A DNA stretch of 64,000 bases, taken from assembly GCF_011947265.1 (NCBI RefSeq), contig NZ_JAATHD010000002.1, positions 62,001 to 126,000 on the forward strand, written 5' to 3'. The notes beneath the pieces were generated by a model, which was not told the DNA's origin, ran no database searches, and saw only the letters and a list, made by a program, of their open reading frames with translations. The stretch is from Paenibacillus sp. HB172176 (GTDB lineage: Bacteria; Bacillota; Bacilli; Paenibacillales; Paenibacillaceae). Both the position numbers and the translations under genes were made by a program. Below are positions 34,287 to 43,594 of this stretch, piece after piece (position 1 is the first letter of the stretch; every line of letters begins with the position of its first letter).

Positions 34287-35978
34287 ATGCATAAGGCACC
34301 TCAATCCAGCAGCTCAGAGCCATTGCTCAAGAAAAAAACGATTCAAAAAATGCAAAGCCGCTCTAACACTCCTGTCATGCAGCTTCAGCAATCGATCGGC
34401 AACCAAGGCGTGATCGAGCTTATGAAGCGGGAATCAACAATTCAACGGGCGGAGAAGCCGGGGAGCAAGGCAAACCGGACAGGCTTGCCGGACAAGTTGA
34501 AATCGGGAATCGAGCAGCTGTCGGGACATTCCATGGATGATGTCAAGGTTCATTATCAATCGGACAAGCCTTCTATGGTCGGTGCGCATGCGTATGCTCA
34601 AGGCACAGATATTCATATTGCACCAGGGCAAGAGAAGCATCTGCCGCATGAGGCTTGGCATGTCGTGCAGCAGGCGCAAGGCCGGGTCAAGCCAACGATG
34701 CAATTGCAGGCAGCGCCCATTAACGATGACGTCAGCTTGGAGAGAGAGGCCGATGTCATGGGTGCGAAAGCGCTGATGCGTTCAGGCATGGAACAAGATG
34801 CAGATGCGCCAGCTATACAGAGGCAATCGGCGGCTGGTTCGTCCTTCTCGCCCGAAACTCCGCTTCAACTGCGCAAGGTCAACGTTGGAAAGAAGAAAGT
34901 AAACAATCTTCAGAACGCAATGAAGATTACTGAGTTCAGTAAGGCGATCGAAGCCTTGTGCAAGGATTACGATAAAGAGCGCGTTCTTTATTTTGCCGGA
35001 CAGCTATTCTCTGCCGAAGGCGAGGATATCGGCAGCCTGGATCAATTTCTGATTGAGCTCGGCTATGACCTCGACACGAAGCTGCTAACCAACACCGAGG
35101 ATACGATGACGCTGCAGGAGCGATATATGACTGCCTACGGCTGGAACCGCGCGGCTAATTCTCCGGAGAAAGCCAAGAAGATTAACAAATCCAAGAAATT
35201 GAAGCTCTATCGGACGATGTCCATCGACGATTACAAGGAGCTTCAAAAAGGAAACTATAAAGTGTTGATCGGCGGCCATATTGGTGACTTCAAGCAATCG
35301 CTCAAATATTTCCTTGGCAGCAGCACGGACAGCAAAGTAATGGTCGAATTCACCCTGGTTGCCGGAGGAGAGGATAAGCTGTTTAGCAAAAGCCTCGCCT
35401 TCCAGAAAGGGAATGAAAAGCTCGCGAACGTGAAGAAGGGAATTGGAGGAGGCGACTTTCAAGAATCCAGCAAAAATGAAGGAACCTCGCCCGATCATAT
35501 CGGCATCAAATCGGAATCGGAAGGAGAGGCGTTCTTCTCCATCGCGATCGGAGGCGGCACGACGCCTGAGAAATTCCAAAGTCTCGTGGAATCCGTTTCA
35601 CTCAAGCAAGTAGGAGATCGCTTCAGCAACGAGAGCACGTCTACAGGCAAACAGGATCGTGTGGAAGCGGATGCGAACTTGCTGCTAAATGTGAACAATT
35701 GCCTGATTAACGCTATAGCGCTAGCCGCATTAGGGAGGCATGCGACGATCGGCGAACTCATAGCCATTCGTACCCAGCTTGGCAATTACGGCGAGATGCT
35801 GCTGGCGACACCGCAAGTCGTTGCGATCATACAAGCGGTACTTAACGTGCCGAACCCGATTACAGTCGTCTACACCCATAATTCCGATGTCCCGAGCGAG
35901 GACTTTGACGGCATCGGCCAGGCGCTTCTCATCTATCACGTGAACGGCAATCATTTTACGCATGAGGAGCAGTTATAG
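34287..35978 (+). CDS. DUF4157 protein, candidate injection-system effector with two possible toxin domains
   Basis: A 563-residue soluble protein without signal peptide or membrane segment. The N-terminus is a DUF4157 unit: LQQSIGNQGVIELM (residues 33-46), then a metalloprotease-like site HEAWH at 121-125 and LEREAD at 151-156, the usual order. DUF4157 is a known mark of effectors loaded into extracellular contractile injection systems. After a linker comes a region (about 305-420) beginning LYRTMS and ending with an acidic ESEGEAFFSI segment, reminiscent of ADP-ribosyltransferase folds. The last 95 residues hold NNCLINAIA (Cys472) and YHVNGNHF (His551, His556), reminiscent of papain/OTU-like cysteine peptidases. 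Both toxin assignments are guesses from motifs. No injection genes or immunity gene lie nearby. Confidence 0.75.
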   Translation: MHKAPQSSSSEPLLKKKTIQKMQSRSNTPVMQLQQSIGNQGVIELMKRESTIQRAEKPGSKANRTGLPDKLKSGIEQLSGHSMDDVKVHYQSDKPSMVGAHAYAQGTDIHIAPGQEKHLPHEAWHVVQQAQGRVKPTMQLQAAPINDDVSLEREADVMGAKALMRSGMEQDADAPAIQRQSAAGSSFSPETPLQLRKVNVGKKKVNNLQNAMKITEFSKAIEALCKDYDKERVLYFAGQLFSAEGEDIGSLDQFLIELGYDLDTKLLTNTEDTMTLQERYMTAYGWNRAANSPEKAKKINKSKKLKLYRTMSIDDYKELQKGNYKVLIGGHIGDFKQSLKYFLGSSTDSKVMVEFTLVAGGEDKLFSKSLAFQKGNEKLANVKKGIGGGDFQESSKNEGTSPDHIGIKSESEGEAFFSIAIGGGTTPEKFQSLVESVSLKQVGDRFSNESTSTGKQDRVEADANLLLNVNNCLINAIALAALGRHATIGELIAIRTQLGNYGEMLLATPQVVAIIQAVLNVPNPITVVYTHNSDVPSEDFDGIGQALLIYHVNGNHFTHEEQL

Positions 35979-36076
35979 GATGAAGCAGAATATCTGATTC
36001 GTTTCCAAAGGAAGAAGCAGGCGTTAGTATCCGGCGCGCCTGCTTCCCTCTTCCATAAGCATGTACATCCCCCTTA

Positions 36077-37150
36077 CTACACTACGGCTAAAAGCAATCC
36101 CAAAAAGAGCAGCGCTGTCCCGCTTAAGCAGAATAGAACAAAGTGAAGCGGATTGAATTTTTTGCGCTTAATGCAAACAACAACAAAAAACACAATTCCC
36201 AGAACAATTCCAACTAAGCTTGTGAAACTCCATCCCCAATTGACCGGATCTCCGTTATAATGGCTATTCAACAGCATATACAGCTTTGAATAGACGGGGC
36301 TTTCATATTCTTCCGCATGAGGGGGTTCTTGCACTCCCATAAAACCGGTAATCAGAAGGATCGAAAAGGCGAAAATCGTTTCCATGCGAAGCCAAGTCCA
36401 ACGTTTCTCCTTGCTTATTTTGGATCTAAAGCCATTCATAAATGCCAATATAAGAATGGGAATCAGCAGAATATGCTTGAGTAGCAGCGCTTCTCCGTAA
36501 TTAATCGTCCATGATTGCAGATAGCCATCGACAATAATGATCATCATAGAAATGCCGGCAATTATGATGAGTGACATGCAAACGATGGATAGAGGCGTAT
36601 ACCATTTGAGGAAGCGTTCATATTTTTGATTTTTTTCATCGTTACGGTCGGCAAACCACGCCACAATAATTAGAACGCCCAACCAAACCGACACTGCGCC
36701 GACATGAATGATTTGAGACAACGCGCCCAAAAATTTCGAAAGACTTGAAGGATGACTCGCCCAACCATTGGCTAGAAGCATGAGCATCCACAACAAGACA
36801 TAAAGCCATTTGAACCATCCCGGCGGCGAGGCAACCGAGGCGCTGATTATAAAAAAGACAGTCGCCAGCACCAAAGTCCAGATCCAGGCATGACCGAACG
36901 AGTAGTCGCTTAATACAATGAAGAGCACTTTCAAAAAAGAATACTGTTTGGCGTAATCTTGCAAAATAATCGTTGTGTTCAAAATGGACCCGAAGGAAAA
37001 AAGGGGAATCGATAAAAGAACGTAGGGAAACAAGGTTGCGGGCAATCCCATAACAGGCTTTGCATCTTCGGAAATAAACAGTAAAGCGATATAACCGGCA
37101 GTAAATGAAAAGGCAAGATAGAGGAAGGCTTCGAAAAAGTAAATATACAT
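36077..37150 (-). CDS. CopD-like copper resistance membrane protein
   Basis: A 357-residue membrane protein with about nine hydrophobic segments. GWASHPSSLSKFLGALSQIIHVGAVSVWLGVLIIVAW in part shows the CopD-family helix pair with conserved His residues thought to bind copper in the membrane. Unlike the YcnJ-type gene later in the window it has no N-terminal CopC domain. The ribosome site is weak (GGAG about 16 bases before the ATG). It is monocistronic, and role in copper uptake or resistance is inferred from family. Confidence 0.8.
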   Translation of the reverse strand: MYIYFFEAFLYLAFSFTAGYIALLFISEDAKPVMGLPATLFPYVLLSIPLFSFGSILNTTIILQDYAKQYSFLKVLFIVLSDYSFGHAWIWTLVLATVFFIISASVASPPGWFKWLYVLLWMLMLLANGWASHPSSLSKFLGALSQIIHVGAVSVWLGVLIIVAWFADRNDEKNQKYERFLKWYTPLSIVCMSLIIIAGISMMIIIVDGYLQSWTINYGEALLLKHILLIPILILAFMNGFRSKISKEKRWTWLRMETIFAFSILLITGFMGVQEPPHAEEYESPVYSKLYMLLNSHYNGDPVNWGWSFTSLVGIVLGIVFFVVVCIKRKKFNPLHFVLFCLSGTALLFLGLLLAVV

Positions 37151-37260
37151 GGGGGGCGGGTTCAGCTCCGTTCTGCGCTATAGCAAATCTGTTGCTAGAT
37201 TAATATACCATAATCACATGAACACATGCTCATATAGATGAAGAAATGGAGGGATGTTGG

Positions 37261-37573
<313 letters not shown>

Positions 37574-37649
37574 GATCCTATGAGCTATTGCGATCGCTGC
37601 GTTTCTAAGCGCCGCGAATTCAAATTGGTCGTTTAAAACCTTGCAAAAG

Positions 37650-37823
37650 ATGCTGTATACGCATCTTCAATTGGTGACGGATATCGTAGTTAATCATCTC
37701 AAGGGAGATTGGAAAGCGGATATTGCGGCAACGGATAAAAACGAGGTTCATATGATTCATCTTGCAGATATTTTGACCGAAGGCATTGTCAAGCAGTTTC
37801 CAGATAAGTTCGAAGCGGATTAG
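37650..37823 (+). CDS. Small hypothetical protein, possibly a fragment
   Basis: A 57-residue frame from ATG 37650 (open upstream to 37584) that begins MLYTHLQLVTDIVVNHLKGD and ends with HMIHLADILTEGIVKQFPDKF. It is protein-like and probably helical, but has no ribosome site, and it lies just after a pseudogene. It could be the end of another decayed gene or a small gene of unknown role. Similar short frames occur in Paenibacillus as I recall, without known function. Confidence 0.35.
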   Translation: MLYTHLQLVTDIVVNHLKGDWKADIAATDKNEVHMIHLADILTEGIVKQFPDKFEAD

Positions 37824-37830
37824 AATGCGT

Positions 37831-37874
37831 AAAGCTGCAGCTCAGCCCTTGACGGGACGAAGCTGCAGCTTTCT
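37831..37874. terminator. Bidirectional terminator
   Basis: AAAGCTGCAGCT pairs perfectly with AGCTGCAGCTTT across 18 bases, between the small frame and the convergent MFS gene. Confidence 0.75.
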
Positions 37875-39110
37875 TCATGCCGCTTCCGCTTCTTGCTTGC
37901 GGGCGGCGGCTAGCTTAAATTGCTTCCGGTGATGAAGCAGATAATAGAGCGCAGCGGACAACATCGGAACGAACGCCGCAACGACGTACATCATTCGGTA
38001 ATCGGTATATGCAGCGATAAATCCCATGAAATAAGAGCCGATTCCGTACCCCAAGTCGAACAGCAGGAAAAACGTGCCCGTCGCGTTGCCTCTCCGGTGC
38101 TCCGGCGCCAGCTTCATGGCGAGCGTCTGCAAGCAGGGCAGCAGCGCGCCATAGCCAATCCCCATTATGATGCCGTCCACCAACACCATCGTGCCGGAAT
38201 GAGCCTGACTGAGCAGAAGCATCCCGATGGAAAACAGAAAAATTCCCGGATAATACAAGTAATGCTCTTTGTAGCGGTCGAACACTCTTCCGATCAACGG
38301 ACGAAAGGCTACAATCATGACCGCGAACGCGACAAAAAAAGTGCTTGTCACTTGCGACTGATGAATTTCTGACGTAAACGACGCTATAAACCCGGATAAC
38401 GAGCTATACGAAAAGGATAGTATAAAGCCGACCAAGGAAATCGGAAGCGCCGTGGGCTCGATTATTTTGCTCCAATGGAGTCTATTGCGTTTCTTTTCCG
38501 TTTGCAGCGGCTTCTCGGCGGCCTGATCGGAAATACGGCTCCGCTCCGGAGCTTTCATAATAAGCGTAAACGCAAGTGAAATTGCCGTTATCACGCAAAG
38601 AGAGAGCAGGAGGACGTTTACATTCTTGTCCTTCCACAGAAATAACCCAAGAGCCGGCCCTATAACCATGCCAATGCTCATGAACATGCTGAAATAGCCC
38701 ATGCCTTCGCCTTGGCGCGAAGCGGGAATGATCGAAGCCGCCACGGTGCTGGTCGCCGTCGACGACAGCGCGTAAGACATGCCGTGAATGAGCCGCGCGA
38801 ACAGAAAGAGGAAGATGCCGTTTTTCGTGCCGAAATAACTGATGCTGGCAGCCAGAAAAACAATCATGCCGATAATGGCCATTTTCTTCTGTCCGAATCG
38901 GTCAACCCATCCTCCGGAGAACGGTCTGAGCATGACGCTTCCGATAACGTACACCGTGATGACAAGTCCCATTTGCCTTTGGTCGCCGTGAAGTCCTTCC
39001 TTGACATAGAGCGGGAATGCGGTCGCCGATATATAAAAGGTAAGAAACATGAAAAAACTGCTCATGCAAACGACAAAAAAATTTCTCGTCCATATTTTCT
39101 CTTTATTCAA
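37875..39110 (-). CDS. MFS transporter
   Basis: A 411-residue protein with 12 hydrophobic segments. The loop 2-3 motif is visible as RPFSGGWVDRFGQKKMAIIG and RLIHGMSYALSSTATSTVAASIIP follows, fitting the drug-exporter or sugar-exporter branch of the family (YwoG/YfkF-like). The start is TTG 39110 after GGAGAGAGCAAG. It is divergent from a LysR gene that probably controls it. Substrate unknown. Confidence 0.88.
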   Translation of the reverse strand: MNKEKIWTRNFFVVCMSSFFMFLTFYISATAFPLYVKEGLHGDQRQMGLVITVYVIGSVMLRPFSGGWVDRFGQKKMAIIGMIVFLAASISYFGTKNGIFLFLFARLIHGMSYALSSTATSTVAASIIPASRQGEGMGYFSMFMSIGMVIGPALGLFLWKDKNVNVLLLSLCVITAISLAFTLIMKAPERSRISDQAAEKPLQTEKKRNRLHWSKIIEPTALPISLVGFILSFSYSSLSGFIASFTSEIHQSQVTSTFFVAFAVMIVAFRPLIGRVFDRYKEHYLYYPGIFLFSIGMLLLSQAHSGTMVLVDGIIMGIGYGALLPCLQTLAMKLAPEHRRGNATGTFFLLFDLGYGIGSYFMGFIAAYTDYRMMYVVAAFVPMLSAALYYLLHHRKQFKLAAARKQEAEAA

Positions 39111-39172
39111 CTTGCTCTCTCCAGTCTCGTCTTTATCTATGTGCTGAATTATTATAAAACCTAATCTTTATC

Positions 39173-39185
39173 ATGTATAATACAT
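39173..39185. promoter_or_regulatory. LysR-type box between the MFS and lysR genes
   Basis: ATGTA-TAA-TACAT is a perfect 13-base palindrome of the T-n11-A type used by LysR regulators, in the middle of the 126-base divergent region. Confidence 0.55.
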
Positions 39186-39236
39186 ATTTTATAATAAAAC
39201 CATCATATGAAAGTGATAAAGAGGAGAGTCGACCTT

Positions 39237-40121
39237 ATGGAATTTCTTCAACTAAAATATTTTCAAGCTGTCGCGAGGCACGAGCATATGACCATGGCGG
39301 CCAAGGAGCTTAACGTGTCGCAGCCTTCGCTGAGCAACTCGATTCATCGTCTGGAAAAAAGGCTGGGCGTTCCGCTGTTCGAACGACAAGGCAAACGCAT
39401 TCGACTGAATCCCTTCGGTCAAACTTATTTGCGCCGCGTTGATCAAGCGTTCCGGGAGCTGGAAGAAGGAGAACGCGAAGTGACGGATATGGCAGGGCTG
39501 AAGCATGGGGTCGTGACCGTATCCGTTACGCTGCCTTATGTGCTGCCAACGCTGCTCAAGGCGTTTTTGACGGAGCATCCGCAGGTGCGCATTATTCAGC
39601 ATCAGCTTGGCTCGGCTGTGGAGATGAAAGCGGAGCTCGAGAATGCCGCGATCGACTATTGCATATCCACGATTCCGATAACGGGCCCAGACATCGAATG
39701 GCTGAAGCTGGCAGAGGAGCAATTATGTCTGACCGTGCCCAAAGGTCATCGTTTTGCAGAACGGAAGAGCATTTCGCTCAGAGAAGCCGCTGAAGAACCG
39801 TTCATCTGCATGTCCTCGAGCTCCAATTTTCGGGAAATTACGGACGGCTTCTGCAGACAGGCGGGTTTTGAACCGAAAGTCGCGTTCGAGCTCGAAGAGG
39901 TCAGCGCCGTCCAGACGTTGGTAGAGATGGGGCTCGGCATTACCTTCACCATGCCCTTATCGCTGGGACGAAGAGCCGCAAGCTCGAAGACGGTCCAATT
40001 ACGAATATCCGAGCCGAGCTGCAGCCGCACATTCGGCATCGCTTGGAATCGCCAGCATTATTTATCCGAGGCGGCCATCCATTTTCGGGAATTTGTTATT
40101 GATTTTTTCAACAAATCATGA
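39237..40121 (+). CDS. LysR-family transcriptional regulator
   Basis: A 294-residue regulator. The winged helix-turn-helix is complete: MEFLQLKYFQAVARHEHMTMAAKELNVSQPSLSNSIHRLEKRLGVPLFER, followed by an effector domain with SVTLPYVLPTLLKAFLTEHPQVRI in part. GAGGAG precedes ATG 39237; the start at 39207 is upstream of that site. It is divergent from the MFS gene, with a palindromic box between, so the exporter is its likely target. Confidence 0.92.
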   Translation: MEFLQLKYFQAVARHEHMTMAAKELNVSQPSLSNSIHRLEKRLGVPLFERQGKRIRLNPFGQTYLRRVDQAFRELEEGEREVTDMAGLKHGVVTVSVTLPYVLPTLLKAFLTEHPQVRIIQHQLGSAVEMKAELENAAIDYCISTIPITGPDIEWLKLAEEQLCLTVPKGHRFAERKSISLREAAEEPFICMSSSSNFREITDGFCRQAGFEPKVAFELEEVSAVQTLVEMGLGITFTMPLSLGRRAASSKTVQLRISEPSCSRTFGIAWNRQHYLSEAAIHFREFVIDFFNKS

Positions 40122-40234
40122 CGAATAGGGAGCGATAGTGTTTCAGATTCTGCCATTTATGTGTAATCATCTAGTACCAAGACCTATTGACGAGGAAGGG
40201 CCAGCCCAAATCAAAATGTTTGGAGGAGTAGATG

Positions 40235-41476
40235 ATGACACAAATGGATTGCATCGCCATGCTGCTGGCTGGCGGCGAAGGGAAACGACTCGCGCCGCTA
40301 ACCGCAACATTGGCCAAACCGGTCGTCCCGTTCGGCGAACGGTATCGCATGATTGACTTTCCGCTTAGCAACTGTTTGAATTCCGGCATTCGCAGAATCG
40401 GCGTGTTGACGCAATATTGCGACCAGACTGTTCACCAGCATATCGGCGATGGCGGCGCATGGCTCAACTCGATTTATTCCAAGCATCTTGGCGAGATTGC
40501 GATGCTGCCTGCTTCCGAGCATTCTCCGCATGGCTGTTACACGGGGACTGCAGATGCCGTTTATCACAATTTATCCTATATTGAGCGTCATCGTCCGAAG
40601 CATGTTCTCGTCTTGTCTGCCGATCATATCTATCAAATGGATTATCGCCCAATGCTGGAGGCTCATATCCGAAGCGGCGCCGCCGCCACCGTCGCGGTTA
40701 AGCGAGTCCCCTGGCATGAGGCAAGCCGCTTCGGCATTCTGAATACGAATGACGATTACGAAGTCATCGAATTTGAAGAGAAGCCGTCCTGTCCAAGAAG
40801 CAATCTTGCTTCTATGGGCATTTACTTGTTCCGTACGGAGTTGTTGGAAGAAGCGCTCGAGCAGGATGCGTGCGATTCGGCTTCCAGTCATGATTTCGGC
40901 AAGGATATTATTCCGAAGCTGCTAGGAGGAGGAATCGGCTTGTCTGCCTATCCTTATGAAGGCTACTGGCGGGATGTTGGCACAGTGGACAGCCTATGGG
41001 AAGCCCATATGGAACTGATTGACGGCATGCTCGAGTTGTCAGACGAGCATTGGCCGCTCTACTCGGGTTATGCGCCGACATCCGCCAGACATTGCGTTCG
41101 GAGCGGAAGGGTGACGCATGATTGCATCGTTGATCCGTATTGCAGGATGGAAGGCAGCGCGCAGCGCTCGATTATCAGCTCGGGTTCGCATATCGGCAAG
41201 GGCAGTGAAGTCTATGAAAGCGTCATTATGCCCGGTGCGCGAATTGGCCCCGATGTTCTTGTTCATAAAGCGATCATCGGCGAGAACGCCGTTATCGAGG
41301 AAGGGGCCGTAATCGGCGCTCCGCACATCGAGCAGGTAACGGTCGTCGGGCCCGGGGAGCGCGTAAGCGCGGATCGCATACCTGAAATCTCAGGTCGAGA
41401 CTCGATTGCATCTTTGTTGTCCGGCGCGGGTCTTCGAGAATTTGAACGGGATAGAATCAAGGTTTATAGTTATTAA
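40235..41476 (+). CDS. glgC: Glucose-1-phosphate adenylyltransferase
   Basis: A 413-residue ADP-glucose pyrophosphorylase, the first step of glycogen synthesis, making ADP-glucose from glucose-1-phosphate and ATP. Nucleotide motif LLAGGEGKRLAPLT, FGERYRMIDFPLSNCLNSG, and SADHIYQMDY (metal Asp region) are present, then a left-handed helix repeat region near residues 300-390. GGAGGAG lies six bases before ATG 40235; the ATG at 40232 is too close. No glgD, glgA, glgB or glgP is next to it, unlike the usual glycogen operon. Confidence 0.93.
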   Translation: MTQMDCIAMLLAGGEGKRLAPLTATLAKPVVPFGERYRMIDFPLSNCLNSGIRRIGVLTQYCDQTVHQHIGDGGAWLNSIYSKHLGEIAMLPASEHSPHGCYTGTADAVYHNLSYIERHRPKHVLVLSADHIYQMDYRPMLEAHIRSGAAATVAVKRVPWHEASRFGILNTNDDYEVIEFEEKPSCPRSNLASMGIYLFRTELLEEALEQDACDSASSHDFGKDIIPKLLGGGIGLSAYPYEGYWRDVGTVDSLWEAHMELIDGMLELSDEHWPLYSGYAPTSARHCVRSGRVTHDCIVDPYCRMEGSAQRSIISSGSHIGKGSEVYESVIMPGARIGPDVLVHKAIIGENAVIEEGAVIGAPHIEQVTVVGPGERVSADRIPEISGRDSIASLLSGAGLREFERDRIKVYSY

Positions 41477-41512
41477 ATAGGGAAGATACGACATATGCAA
41501 GATACAACATAA

Positions 41513-41553
41513 AGGCTAATTCCGTTCCTATGGAGTCGGAATTAGCCTGTTTC
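41513..41553 (+). terminator. Terminator of glgC
   Basis: AGGCTAATTCCG pairs with CGGAATTAGCCT, followed by GTTTCT. The rest of the 351-base gap up to the kinase gene shows only doubtful short frames on both strands and no clear promoter. Confidence 0.65.
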
Positions 41554-41827
41554 TATGCCGGAAAAGCTTGACCGGCCTCAATTAATAGAGAGTTCCTTCA
41601 AGGCTGCTCGTTTCAGCACATTGATTTGCAGGGAGATCGGGGGTGCGCTGATCTCGATGCGCTCGACGATTTCTCCGACAATCGCGGGCCTCTGTGACAA
41701 TCTGGTCAGAATAGTACAGGCATACTTCGCAAGTACCGAAATGATAAAACTTGTGTTAAGATAGTGCTGTTCGCGCACTCGTTCCTCGCAGGCGGACGAT
41801 TACTGCCACATAGGAGGCTTCTAGCGT

Positions 41828-43594
41828 ATGGAATCTATCCATCGCTTTTCATTAATTCGGTCGCTTAAGGGCAGGCTGGCGATCATATTGACGGTTGCAA
41901 CTATTATTCCAATATTACTCACCGGCTACATTTCGTACAGGTGGATTTATATCGTACAAACGGAGAAAATTGAAGGCGATTGGCTCGACAAAGTTCAGCG
42001 CGAACGGGACGAGCTCGACCGGAAGCTCGATGAGCTTGGACGCGTGTCCCAGCTTATGGATATCGAAGGCGGCATTGGTCAGGATGTAGTCAATTTCATC
42101 ACGAGCAGCAGTTCATTTGATCATGCCCTTCTATATCGAAATATTAACCAATCGGTAGCCAACGTAAATTTCTCAAATCCTAATCTCGGAGTCATGTTTT
42201 ATTACGCGCCTGAGCAAGCAGAGCCCCTGCTGTTTCCAAACGCCAACGTAAATCTTCAGTTCAAACCCGAATACTTAAAAACCTTTTTCAAGCAGAAGCT
42301 CTTCACTTATTACGGTCCGCATGATTCCTTAGACGAAGCTAATCGGGCCGAGCCTGTGTTCTCATTGCTCCGAAAGCTGGAATATGGAAATGGCCGATTC
42401 TTATACATCTATATCGAAACAAAGGTTATCGGGCTGGATGCGATGTTCCAATCCGCGCCAAAACCGGGCAGCTCAACGAATTCCCCCGTGTACCATGTGC
42501 TAACGGCGCCTGACGAGCATATTGCCTACAGCAATATGGATGACGGAGCAGAAGAAATCGGCGAAAGCTTTGTCCCGCCTGAGAACGCCTACAAAATATT
42601 TCATGCGACCGGAAGACAGGGCTGGAACCTCTATCAGCTTATTCCCAAGGACGCGTACAACCGTGAAATGAACAAATGGCTTTCGCAATTTATCCTGTTT
42701 GCATCGCTCTCTCTTGTGCTTGGCATTATTCTGGCATGGCTGATCTGGCGTATGGTATACCGTCCCATTCGAATTATTAATCGTGAAATTACAAGATTCA
42801 GCGAAAATCAGTCCCTGACACGCGTATCGGCAACCGGATTAACAGAGTTCAATCATATGCTGGACAACTTCCATCAGATGAGCCGCCGCATCTCGGAGCT
42901 GATTATAGATGTGGAGGATAAGGAAAAACGGCGCGGACAGTTGGAGGTGGAGAAGCTGCTCGTTCAAATCAATCCGCATTTCTTGCATAACACCTTGAAC
43001 ACCATCCAGTGGCTGGCCCGTATCGAAGGCCAAACCAATATAGCGCGGTTAGTCTCCATTTTCACAAGGATATTGCATTATAATTTGGGGAAGAAAAACA
43101 TTATCGTAACCGTGCGCGAAGAGGTCGATGCCGTTCGAGACTATATCGAATTGCAAAATATAAGATACGATCATTCTTTTAATGTTAAGCTGAGCGTCGA
43201 ACCGGAATGCCTGGACGTCCTGATTCCGCGCTTTATTCTTCAACCCTTAGTCGAAAACGCGCTGTATCACGGCTTCGACGAAGATGACCGCGTAGAAATC
43301 AAGGTTGCGATAACGAGGGAGAACAACTCTTTGTTTCTTCGTGTGGCGGACAATGGCAAAGGCATCCCGGAAGACAAGCTCCTCGCGATGCTCGAGGAGG
43401 AAGATGATCAGCTCCGCAAGTCGGGTCTTGGGATCGGACTGCGCTATGTCAAAAAAATGGTGGATGTCTATTATGGCACGGAAGCAAAATTAACGATGGA
43501 AAGCGGGACAGGAATAGGTACTACGATCTCCATTCGCCTCCCGGATACCTTAAAAGGAGTGGAAGCCCTTGATTCAGGCTCTAATCGTGGATGA
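41828..43594 (+). CDS. Sensor histidine kinase, YesM type
   Basis: A 588-residue membrane kinase. An N-terminal helix (residues 17-40) and a second near 295-315 enclose an extracellular sensing domain of about 250 residues. A HAMP-like segment follows, then the His kinase region with the phosphorylated His in INPHFLHNTLNTIQWLA and the ATPase motifs LQPLVENALYHGF, VADNGKGIP and GLGIGLRYVKKM. AGGAGGC precedes the ATG. It pairs with the YesN-type regulator that overlaps its end, and likely senses the substrate of the following alpha-galactoside ABC transporter. Confidence 0.92.
   Translation: MESIHRFSLIRSLKGRLAIILTVATIIPILLTGYISYRWIYIVQTEKIEGDWLDKVQRERDELDRKLDELGRVSQLMDIEGGIGQDVVNFITSSSSFDHALLYRNINQSVANVNFSNPNLGVMFYYAPEQAEPLLFPNANVNLQFKPEYLKTFFKQKLFTYYGPHDSLDEANRAEPVFSLLRKLEYGNGRFLYIYIETKVIGLDAMFQSAPKPGSSTNSPVYHVLTAPDEHIAYSNMDDGAEEIGESFVPPENAYKIFHATGRQGWNLYQLIPKDAYNREMNKWLSQFILFASLSLVLGIILAWLIWRMVYRPIRIINREITRFSENQSLTRVSATGLTEFNHMLDNFHQMSRRISELIIDVEDKEKRRGQLEVEKLLVQINPHFLHNTLNTIQWLARIEGQTNIARLVSIFTRILHYNLGKKNIIVTVREEVDAVRDYIELQNIRYDHSFNVKLSVEPECLDVLIPRFILQPLVENALYHGFDEDDRVEIKVAITRENNSLFLRVADNGKGIPEDKLLAMLEEEDDQLRKSGLGIGLRYVKKMVDVYYGTEAKLTMESGTGIGTTISIRLPDTLKGVEALDSGSNRG

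Noticed and set aside
34640-34760. DUF4157 gene as a plain secreted metalloprotease, based on HEAWH
   Set aside because: There is no signal peptide, and the LQQSIGNQ segment plus LEREAD show the DUF4157 pattern; catalytic activity of that unit is doubtful.
41555-41778. Short frames on both strands between glgC and the kinase gene (66 and 69 residues)
   Set aside because: They overlap each other on opposite strands and match nothing known. The minus-strand one has a GTG start after GAGGAA but ends inside the glgC terminator region, and the plus-strand one has no ribosome site.
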